A DNA stretch of 64,000 nucleotides from Stappia sp. BW2. Lineage in GTDB: Bacteria; Pseudomonadota; Alphaproteobacteria; Rhizobiales; Stappiaceae. A program made the position numbers and the translations under genes. The stretch covers positions 1,240,001 through 1,304,000 of the forward strand of contig NZ_VIRG01000066.1 in the NCBI RefSeq assembly GCF_008107695.1, written 5' to 3'. How positions within the stretch are numbered: position 1 is the stretch's first letter; each line of letters opens with the position of its first letter. A model generated the notes under the pieces. That model ran no database searches, was not told the origin of the DNA, and saw only the letters and a program-made list of their open reading frames with translations. Positions 57,834 to 64,000 of this stretch are shown here, piece after piece.

Positions 57834-58928
57834 TTACTGACCGCTCTTCACCTTGGTCCAGGTGCGGGTAACAATCCGGTTCACCTTCGGCGGATATGGG
57901 GTGACGGTGTAGAGGTTCTTCACCGCTTCCTCGGGCGGGTAGATTGCCGGATCGCCGATCACGTCCTCGTTGAGGAATTCCTGCGAGGCCTTGTTGCCGT
58001 TGGCGTAGTAGACCACATTGGAGGCCTTCGCCATGACTTCAGGACGCATGATGTAGTTCAGGAACTCGTGCGCCTCTTCCTTGTGCGGCGCATCCGCCGG
58101 GATCGCCATCTGGTCGAACCACATCAGCGCCCCCTCTTTCGGGATCGAATACTCGACGGTCACGCCGTTGTCGGCTTCCGCCGCACGGTCACGGGCCTGC
58201 AGAACATCACCGGACCAGCCGACCGCCAGACAGATATCGCCGTTGGCGAGCGCATTGATGTATTCGGACGAGTGGAACTTCTGGATATAGGGGCGCACCG
58301 ACATCAGCAGCTCACCCGCCTTCTCGATTTCCGCCGGATCCTTGCTGTCCGGGTCAAGGCCCAGATAGTTGAGCGCGGCCGGGATCAGCTCGGTCGGAGC
58401 ATCCAGAATGAACACGCCGCAATCCTTCAGCTTCTCGATGTTCTCCTTCTTGAACAGGAGATCCCAGCTGTCCACCGGCGGGTTGTCGCCGAGGGCGGCT
58501 TTCACCTTTTCGACATTATAACCGAGACCGGTCGTGCCCCACATGTAGTTGATGGAGTGCTCGTTGCCCGGATCGTATTTGTCGACACGTGCCTCGATGT
58601 CCTTCCACATGTTGGACAGGTTCGGCAGTTTGGACTTGTCGAGTTCGGAGAAGACGCCTGCCTGGATCTGGCGCGCCAGGAAGGTTCCGGTCGGGACCAC
58701 GATGTCGTAGCCCGTGCCGCCTGCCAGCAGCTTGGTTTCCAGAACCTCGTTGCTGTCGAACACGTCGTAGACGACCTTGATGCCGGTTTCCTTGGTGAAG
58801 TCTTCCAGAATGGTTTCGTCGATGTAGTCGGACCAGTTGTAGACATTCACGACCTTGTCCTGGGCGAGTGCAGCACCGCTCATCAAGCTGAGAATGGCTA
58901 CCCCGGTCAACATGGATTTCAATGTCAT
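57834..58928 (-). CDS. potF: Polyamine ABC transporter substrate-binding protein (PotF/PotD-like)
   Basis: A 364-residue periplasmic protein. The signal peptide (TGVAILSLMSGAALA) is followed by VVNVYNWSDYIDETILEDF, the classic PotF/PotD N-terminal motif, and WGTTGLGYNVEKV and VGWSGDVLQARDRA further on. Aromatic and acidic residues in these segments line the polyamine pocket. It should bind putrescine or a close analogue. Promoter-proximal gene of the transporter operon; the glutamine-synthetase-like gene at 59076 lies upstream on the same strand. Confidence 0.9.
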   Translation of the reverse strand: MTLKSMLTGVAILSLMSGAALAQDKVVNVYNWSDYIDETILEDFTKETGIKVVYDVFDSNEVLETKLLAGGTGYDIVVPTGTFLARQIQAGVFSELDKSKLPNLSNMWKDIEARVDKYDPGNEHSINYMWGTTGLGYNVEKVKAALGDNPPVDSWDLLFKKENIEKLKDCGVFILDAPTELIPAALNYLGLDPDSKDPAEIEKAGELLMSVRPYIQKFHSSEYINALANGDICLAVGWSGDVLQARDRAAEADNGVTVEYSIPKEGALMWFDQMAIPADAPHKEEAHEFLNYIMRPEVMAKASNVVYYANGNKASQEFLNEDVIGDPAIYPPEEAVKNLYTVTPYPPKVNRIVTRTWTKVKSGQ

Positions 58929-59075
58929 TTAAGAACTCCCCTCAGAGTTTTGTCAGTGGCCTATTGGCGGCCTAGTGCCTTATTTCAAATGGACATTTGC
59001 GCTGTTGGCGTCTTGTCTGTCCTGCAGGTTGGCTACGGCGCCGGTTTTTGTCCAGCGTCGATTTTGAGCAGCCGA

Positions 59076-60464
59076 TCACAAATAGGTCTGTCGCTCAAGC
59101 GACGAAATCTCCCGCCCAAATTCGTTCAGTTCCTCCCGTTTGATCTCGGTCAGCACCTTGTGCATTTCCTTGCCGACTGCCTGTTTCATCAGCTTTGAGG
59201 CTTCGAAAGCATCAATCGCCTCGTCCATCCAGGGCGTCAGGCGTTTCTTGCGCTTCTCATAGGCGTTGCCAGTCACAGGAGCAGGCGGATCCTTTTTCAG
59301 CCGGAGGCCTTCCATCATCCCGGCAAGAACGCCGGTGAGCACGAGGTAGGGATTGGCGTCGGCGCCGGCGATCCGGTGTTCGACACGGGCCGCTTCCGGT
59401 GTCGAGGCCGGAACGCGCAAGGCCACGGATCGGTTGTCGTATCCCCAGCAGATGGAAGCCGGCGCATAGGAGCCCGGCTGCATCCGGCGGAAGCCATTGA
59501 AGGTCGAGATGAACAGCAACAGGGATTCCGGCATCGTCTTCAAAAGACCGTTGATGGCATAGCCCAACTTGTCGGCGCCGGTATCCGGGTCAGCGAACAA
59601 ATTGCCGTTTTCGTCTTCCATGGACACATGCACATGCATGCCGTTGCCAGGCCATTCCACGAAAGGTTTGGCCATGAAGGAGGACTTGAGTTCGTGCTTG
59701 CGGGCAACCCCGGCGACGAGGCGGCGCAGCATGACGACATCATCGGCAGCCAGCAGCGGGTTGCGGCGATGATGCAGGTTGAGTTCGAACTGGCCGGGCG
59801 CGGCTTCGGAAACCGCCGCATCGGCCGGAATGCCCTGGATTTCGCAGGCCCGGCGCAAATCGTCGACCACCGGCAGCAGGGCTTCAAGGTCCGACAGGGC
59901 ATACATGTTCTGCCTTGCGGGGCCCAGATGCGTGGAGAACAGAGGTTTGGGCTGCTCGGTCCAGTCGCCGTCGCTCTCCTCGAAAAGATAGAATTCCAGT
60001 TCGAAGGCGCAGGTCGCCGTCACGCCGAATTCGTCCTTCAGGCGGTCGACCATGTTTTCCAGAACGTGACGCGGATCGGCCAGGAAGGGATCGCCGTCCC
60101 GGTCATACATGGACAGAAGCACCTGCGCGGTTTTGCGGTCGGCCCAGGGCACCAGTTTCAGCGTTTCCGGGATCGGCCAGCAGACACCGTCCTTGTCACC
60201 CGTTTCCAGATGCATTCCGGTGGCCTCGACCTCACGGCCCCACACATCCAGCCCGTAGAGCGAATAGGGAAAGGCAACGCCGCCCTCGAACACTTTTTCC
60301 AGCGCCTTGCCCGGCAGCCACTTGCCGCGCAGCACGCCGTTGGTATCCGGCAGAATGACCTCGAGCGTATCGAGATCTGGATGAGCAGCCATGAAGGCCT
60401 CGAAATCCGTCTTCCAGCCGGGCAGCGCCGGATGCTCGAGGATCTGGTGGGGAAGCTCGTTCAT
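59076..60464 (-). CDS. puuA: Gamma-glutamylputrescine synthetase-like (glutamine synthetase family) 1
   Basis: A 462-residue GS-fold ligase. N-terminal LEVILPDTNGVLRGKWLPGKAL is followed by catalytic-domain metal motifs CAFELEFYLFEE, SEAAPGQFELNLHHR and NGMHVHVSMEDENG, and by the ammonium/arginine region RVEHRIAGADANPYL. These are characteristic of polyamine-type GS (PuuA/SpuI) rather than nitrogen-assimilating GlnA. No adenylylation site for GlnE is evident. It should ligate glutamate to putrescine or another amine, starting the gamma-glutamylated catabolic route. Position next to a polyamine importer supports this. A paralogue is at 61492. Confidence 0.85.
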   Translation of the reverse strand: MNELPHQILEHPALPGWKTDFEAFMAAHPDLDTLEVILPDTNGVLRGKWLPGKALEKVFEGGVAFPYSLYGLDVWGREVEATGMHLETGDKDGVCWPIPETLKLVPWADRKTAQVLLSMYDRDGDPFLADPRHVLENMVDRLKDEFGVTATCAFELEFYLFEESDGDWTEQPKPLFSTHLGPARQNMYALSDLEALLPVVDDLRRACEIQGIPADAAVSEAAPGQFELNLHHRRNPLLAADDVVMLRRLVAGVARKHELKSSFMAKPFVEWPGNGMHVHVSMEDENGNLFADPDTGADKLGYAINGLLKTMPESLLLFISTFNGFRRMQPGSYAPASICWGYDNRSVALRVPASTPEAARVEHRIAGADANPYLVLTGVLAGMMEGLRLKKDPPAPVTGNAYEKRKKRLTPWMDEAIDAFEASKLMKQAVGKEMHKVLTEIKREELNEFGREISSLERQTYL

Positions 60465-60554
60465 TTAGAGTTATTACGCCCCTGCGTCTTGCTGGACTGG
60501 CCATCCGCACTCATGCGGCAGGCGGCAGCTTTTGTTTGCGTCCTTTTTAAAAAT

Positions 60555-60562
60555 GTGATCAC
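60555..60562. promoter_or_regulatory. GTGATCAC half-conserved operator in the puuA/GntR divergent region
   Basis: The 8-bp palindrome GTGATCAC is the core of the longer perfect palindrome at 61360-61379. It lies about 60 nt upstream of the GntR start and 90 nt from the puuA start. It is a candidate binding site for the GntR protein encoded at 60621. Confidence 0.5.
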
Positions 60563-60620
60563 TTTCTGAAAACCCTGTCAAGCAGGATCGTGTAATTCAT
60601 CGTTTGACTTTTCCGGGAGA

Positions 60621-61340
60621 ATGTCTTTGGCCCTTCGGCGATCCGCCATGCAATCCGGCCCCGTGAAGGCGGCAAGTGACCCCTCGACGTCTCGCGGCGC
60701 GACCCGCCAGCAGGTCGATAACGCCGTGCGGTCCGGGATGCTGACCGGCCGGTTCATACCCGGAAAAGCCGTGACGATCCGGGGCCTTGCAGCAGAACTG
60801 GGCGTCAGCCCGATGCCTGTACGTGAAGTGCTGCAACGGCTGGCAGCGGAAAACGCCCTCGAAGTCAAACCAAACGGCCGGGTGCAGGTGCCCGACATGA
60901 CCCCTGCCCGCTTCGACGAGGTGTTAAGAGCCAGGACTCTTCTGGAGCCTGAACTGGCGGAATTGGCGCTTCCGCACCTCACATCTCGGGATGCAAAGGA
61001 CCTTCAATCGATCGATAACGACATCGACGAGCGCCTGACCAGTGGCGATGCCGAGGCCTATATGCGGCTCAATCACGCCTTTCATTTTCGTATCTACAGG
61101 GCGTCCGGCTCCAAGGTTCTTCTGCCGCTGACCGACAGTCTGTGGCTGCAGTTCGCGCCGTTCATGCGCACGGTCTACGGCCGGGTCGGCACCGCCAGCC
61201 TGGAGGACCGGCACAAGGAAGCCATCCGGGCGATTGAAAGGCAGGATGCCCCTGCCCTGCGGGCTGCCATTGCGGCCGATATCGCCGACGGCATGGGCCT
61301 TCTGGGCAAGGAAATCCTGTCGGATGCATCAGGCGGTTGA
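60621..61340 (+). CDS. GntR-family (FCD) regulator of polyamine catabolism
   Basis: A 239-residue regulator. The winged helix lies at residues ~30-85 (DNAVRSGMLTGRFIPGKAV, LAAELGVSPMPVREVLQRLAAENALE), then an FCD domain with AYMRLNHAFHFRIYRASG carrying metal/ligand histidines. It sits between two PuuA-like genes, divergent from one and upstream of the other, so regulation of both is likely. The proposed operator core GTGATCAC occurs in both flanking intergenic regions. The ATG at 60621 has GGGAG only 2-3 nt upstream, so a start a few codons downstream is possible. Confidence 0.87.
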   Translation: MSLALRRSAMQSGPVKAASDPSTSRGATRQQVDNAVRSGMLTGRFIPGKAVTIRGLAAELGVSPMPVREVLQRLAAENALEVKPNGRVQVPDMTPARFDEVLRARTLLEPELAELALPHLTSRDAKDLQSIDNDIDERLTSGDAEAYMRLNHAFHFRIYRASGSKVLLPLTDSLWLQFAPFMRTVYGRVGTASLEDRHKEAIRAIERQDAPALRAAIAADIADGMGLLGKEILSDASGG

Positions 61341-61359
61341 TCCTTTCCTCAAGCCGTGC

Positions 61360-61379
61360 CATTTTGTGATCACAAAATG
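61360..61379. promoter_or_regulatory. Perfect 20-bp palindrome, candidate GntR operator
   Basis: CATTTTGTGATCACAAAATG is identical to its reverse complement over all 20 bases. It lies just after the GntR stop and about 113 nt upstream of the second puuA-like gene. Its GTGATCAC core also occurs at 60555-60562 in front of the divergent puuA, which points to one dimeric regulator acting at both sites. Confidence 0.6.
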
Positions 61380-61491
61380 ATTTCTCCGATCCGGAGCAGC
61401 CCTTCGCAGACAGGTACTTGATCACGCCCCTGTTTGCCGTCCAAATGGCGTTCCCTGCCCCGGCCCGAGTGCCAAACCATTGGAGCTTCTT

Positions 61492-62898
61492 GTGACTGCT
61501 GAAACGCCTGCCAGCGAAAGCGAAAACCCGGTCGATAGCCTGCGCGGCGTCCCGGACGTCGACGCCGCCCGTGACTGGCTCAACGCGCGCAACATCCAGG
61601 ACATCGAGTGTATCGTGCCGGACCTTGCCGGTGTTGCCCGCGGCAAGATGATGCCGACCGGTAAATTCTTCTCCGGCCCCGTCATGACGATGCCCGCGTC
61701 GATCTTCGCGCAAACCATTTCGGGTGATTATCCGGATGACGACGACTGGTTCCAGCACAATCCCATTGACGGCGACCTCTATTTCAAACCCGACTACAGC
61801 ACCCTGACCACGGTGCCCTGGGAAAGCGACCCGACCGCGCAGCTCATCCACGATGCTGTTACCCGCCAGGGCGAGCCGGTTGAAACCGCGCCGCGCAACG
61901 TGCTGAAGCGCGTTCTCAAGCTCTACGAGGACAAGGGCTGGGAGCCGGTGGTGGCTCCGGAGATCGAGTTCTACCTCGTCCGCCCGAACACCGATCCCGA
62001 CTACCCGCTGGAACCGCCCCGGGGCCGATCCGGCCGGCCGGAAGTCGGGCGTCAGTCCTATTCGATTTCCGCGCTGAACGAGTTCGACGACCTGATCGAC
62101 GACATCTACGACCTGTCGGAACAGCAGGGCCTCGAGATCGACACCATGATCCACGAGGAAGGCGCGGCGCAGATGGAAATCAACCTGCGCCACGGCCAGC
62201 CGCTGGCCCTGGCCGACCAGGTGTTCCTGTTCAAGCGCACGATCCGTGAAGCCGCGCTGCGGCACGAAATGTATGCCACCTTCATGTCGAAGCCGATGTC
62301 GAACCAGCCGGGTTCGGCGATGCACATCCACCAGTCGGTGATCGACAAGGAAACCGGGCTCAACATCTTTGCCGACGAAAACGGCGAGGAAACCCCGGCG
62401 TTCCTGTCGTTCATCGCCGGTCACCAGCGGTTCCTGCCGCGGGTCACCTGCATCATGGCGCCCTTCGTCAATTCCTACCGCCGGTTCTCCAAGACCTCGA
62501 CCGCGCCGGTAAACGTCTATTGGGGCTACGACAACCGCACGGTTGGCCTGCGCGTGCCCTATTCCAACGCCCAGGCCCGGCGACTGGAAAACCGTGTGCC
62601 GGGGTCCGACGTCAACCCGTATCTCGCCATCGCCGCAAGTCTTGCCTGCGGGTATCTGGGCATGGTCCGCGGTTTGAAGCCTGATTCTCCGAAGTCCGAT
62701 GACTGTTCGGAGCGGTCCAAGTCCCTGCCGCGGGGCTTGCCCGAGTCTCTCGCCAAGTTCGAAAAATCCGAAGAAATGATCGAGGTGTTCGGCGAACAGT
62801 TCGTCGCCACCTACCGAGCGATCAAATACGAGGAATTTGAAACCTTCATGTCCGTGATCAGTCCCTGGGAGCGGGAATACCTGCTGCTCAACGTCTGA
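61492..62898 (+). CDS. Gamma-glutamylpolyamine synthetase-like (glutamine synthetase family) 2
   Basis: A 468-residue GS-fold ligase, paralogous to the gene at 59076 but clearly diverged: RNIQDIECIVPDLAGVARGK at the N-terminus, APEIEFYLVRP, EEGAAQMEINLRHG, GSAMHIHQSV and RLENRVPGSDVNPYLAIA in the catalytic domain. Polyamine or monoamine ligation with glutamate is expected. Start: the GTG at 61492 with GGAG six bases upstream is chosen over a TTG at 61480 that would include that site. It is followed after 31 nt by a class III aminotransferase, probably in one operon. Confidence 0.85.
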   Translation: MTAETPASESENPVDSLRGVPDVDAARDWLNARNIQDIECIVPDLAGVARGKMMPTGKFFSGPVMTMPASIFAQTISGDYPDDDDWFQHNPIDGDLYFKPDYSTLTTVPWESDPTAQLIHDAVTRQGEPVETAPRNVLKRVLKLYEDKGWEPVVAPEIEFYLVRPNTDPDYPLEPPRGRSGRPEVGRQSYSISALNEFDDLIDDIYDLSEQQGLEIDTMIHEEGAAQMEINLRHGQPLALADQVFLFKRTIREAALRHEMYATFMSKPMSNQPGSAMHIHQSVIDKETGLNIFADENGEETPAFLSFIAGHQRFLPRVTCIMAPFVNSYRRFSKTSTAPVNVYWGYDNRTVGLRVPYSNAQARRLENRVPGSDVNPYLAIAASLACGYLGMVRGLKPDSPKSDDCSERSKSLPRGLPESLAKFEKSEEMIEVFGEQFVATYRAIKYEEFETFMSVISPWEREYLLLNV

Positions 62899-62929
62899 TC
62901 CCGTCTGTCACTATCCGGAGCGTTCGCCA

Positions 62930-64000
62930 ATGACGGCCCATTCCAACATCTATCCGACCAAGGCCCTTCAGGAACTCGATGCCGCCCATCACTGGCATCC
63001 GTTTTCCGACATGAAGTCGCTGAACGAGGAAGGCAGCCGGGTGATTACCCATGCCGACGGCATCTGGCTGACGGATTCGGAGGGCAACCGTATCCTGGAC
63101 GGCATGGCTGGTCTGTGGTGCGTTCAGGTGGGCCATGGCCGCAAGGAAATTGCGGACGCCGTCTACAAGCAGATGAACGAGCTGTCCTATTACAACACGT
63201 TCTTCAAGACGACCCATCCGCCTGCGATTGCCCTTTCGGAAAAGCTGGCGAAACTGGCGCCCGATCACATCAACCGGGTGTTCTACTGCTCGTCAGGCTC
63301 CGAGGCCAACGACACCGTGTTCCGCATGGTCCGCACCTATTGGGACAAGATGGGGAAACCGGACAAGAAGGTGATCATCGGCCGTTGGAACGGGTATCAC
63401 GGCTCCACGCTTGCCGGCACCAGCCTGGGCGGCATGAAGGGCATGCATGAGCAGGGCGACCTTCCGGTTGCCGGCGTCCATCACATCGACCAGCCCTACT
63501 GGTTCGGTGAAGGCCATGAGATGAGCCCGGAAGAGTTCGGTGTCTTTGCAGCCCGCAAGCTGGAACAAGCCATCGATGAAATCGGCGAAGACAAGGTCGC
63601 GGCCTTCATTGCCGAACCGATCCAGGGTGCGGGCGGTGTCATCATTCCGCCGGAGACCTATTGGCCCGAAATCCGCCGCATCCTCGACGAGCGCGACATC
63701 CTGTTCGTTTCCGACGAGGTCATCTGCGGGTTCGGCCGTCTCGGCGAATGGTTCGGCTCGACCCACTACGGCATGAAGCCGGACCTGATGCCGATCGCCA
63801 AGGGCCTGACCTCCGGTTATCTGCCGATGGGTGGTGTCATGGTGTCCGACCGTGTGGCCGAGGGCCTGATGCTGTCGGGCGAGGAGTTCTACCACGGCTA
63901 TACCTATTCCGGTCATCCGGCCTGTGCCGCGGCAGCCCTCGCCAATCTGGAGATCATCGAGCGCGAAGGCCTGGTCGAGCGCGTCAAGACCGATATCGGC
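62930..64000 (+). CDS. Class III aminotransferase (putrescine/polyamine type), 3' end cut by window
   Basis: An open frame of 357 codons runs off the right edge; full members have about 455-460 residues. It begins HSNIYPTKALQELDAAHHWHPFSDMK, typical of SpuC-like putrescine-pyruvate and related omega-amino acid aminotransferases. CSSGSEANDTVFRMVRTYW, NGYHGSTLAGTSLGG, AAFIAEPIQGAGGVIIPP, FVSDEVICGFGRLG and PIAKGLTSGYLPMGG follow, the last holding the PLP lysine. The ATG at 62930 has CGGAG nine bases upstream. Neighbouring PuuA-like and polyamine transporter genes suggest a role in putrescine or diamine transamination; taurine or beta-alanine aminotransferase are alternatives. Confidence 0.88.
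   Translation, partial: MTAHSNIYPTKALQELDAAHHWHPFSDMKSLNEEGSRVITHADGIWLTDSEGNRILDGMAGLWCVQVGHGRKEIADAVYKQMNELSYYNTFFKTTHPPAIALSEKLAKLAPDHINRVFYCSSGSEANDTVFRMVRTYWDKMGKPDKKVIIGRWNGYHGSTLAGTSLGGMKGMHEQGDLPVAGVHHIDQPYWFGEGHEMSPEEFGVFAARKLEQAIDEIGEDKVAAFIAEPIQGAGGVIIPPETYWPEIRRILDERDILFVSDEVICGFGRLGEWFGSTHYGMKPDLMPIAKGLTSGYLPMGGVMVSDRVAEGLMLSGEEFYHGYTYSGHPACAAAALANLEIIEREGLVERVKTDIG

Noticed and set aside
57690..59198. 502-codon plus-strand frame
   Set aside because: Antisense of potG-potF-puuA. It crosses three real gene boundaries and carries no domain signature.
1..64000. CRISPR array, prophage or insertion sequence
   Set aside because: No regularly spaced repeats, no transposase or phage structural gene; the repeats seen are short non-coding palindromic elements.

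Overview
The window reads as chromosomal DNA of a GC-rich alphaproteobacterium. The evidence is a tRNA-His that lacks G-1 and carries A73, an Irr-type iron-control element, phasin genes, IclR and FCD-GntR regulators, and the beta-hydroxyaspartate cycle (BHAC) genes. A marine Stappiaceae-like member of the Hyphomicrobiales (Roseibium/Labrenzia/Stappia type) is my guess from overall gene flavour; it is not proven. I see no integrase, transposase, phage gene or CRISPR array.

Layout: 0-3.3 kb, tail of a probable TRAP solute-binding protein, then a three-subunit FAD/Fe-S amino-acid dehydrogenase (hydroxyproline/opine/HcnABC type) and a RidA imine deaminase. 3.7-6.9 kb, Stf0 sulfotransferase, MscS channel and an orphan membrane coiled-coil protein. 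6.9-10.9 kb, ureide catabolism: uraH diverging from a puuE-uraD fusion, allA and an NCS2 purine permease. 11.3-18.0 kb, the BHAC cluster: divergent bhcR, then bhcA, bhcB, bhcC, bhcD and a gap-type dehydrogenase, interrupted by intergenic palindromic repeats. 18.3-21.1 kb, allE and a TPP-dependent acetolactate-synthase-like enzyme. 21.3-26.9 kb, a kinase-like/P-loop protein, AzlCD, a TSUP exporter, a DUF3291 protein and a pirin. 27.1-35.3 kb, TctCBA importer genes, a second class V aminotransferase, a YdiJ-like FAD/Fe-S 2-hydroxyacid dehydrogenase and a GntR regulator. 35.4-39.2 kb, two proteins of unknown role, tRNA-His and two phasins. 39.4-44.9 kb, a very large acidic PAS histidine kinase and a DUF4336 protein. 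45.2-50.4 kb, iron ABC transporter subunits under a probable Irr box, and an FtsH. 50.5-54.7 kb, scoAB, a small membrane protein and two tandem FemAB/BioF2-like acyltransferase genes, one of them frameshifted. 54.8-64 kb, a polyamine system: PotFGHI-like ABC transporter, two gamma-glutamylpolyamine synthetase-like genes, a GntR regulator and a class III aminotransferase cut by the window end.

How the genes fit together: the most striking feature is the concentration of glyoxylate metabolism. UraH, PuuE-UraD, AllE and AllA cover most steps from 5-hydroxyisourate to glyoxylate plus urea (uricase and an allantoate hydrolase are not in the window). The BHAC enzymes embedded between them turn two glyoxylate into one oxaloacetate without losing CO2, and a gap gene 14 nt downstream of bhcD could continue towards gluconeogenesis. 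A second module at 27-35 kb (importer, 2-hydroxyacid oxidase, glyoxylate-type aminotransferase) may feed the same pool. I infer a purine-to-oxaloacetate assimilation locus: each part is known, but the combination is what merits attention.
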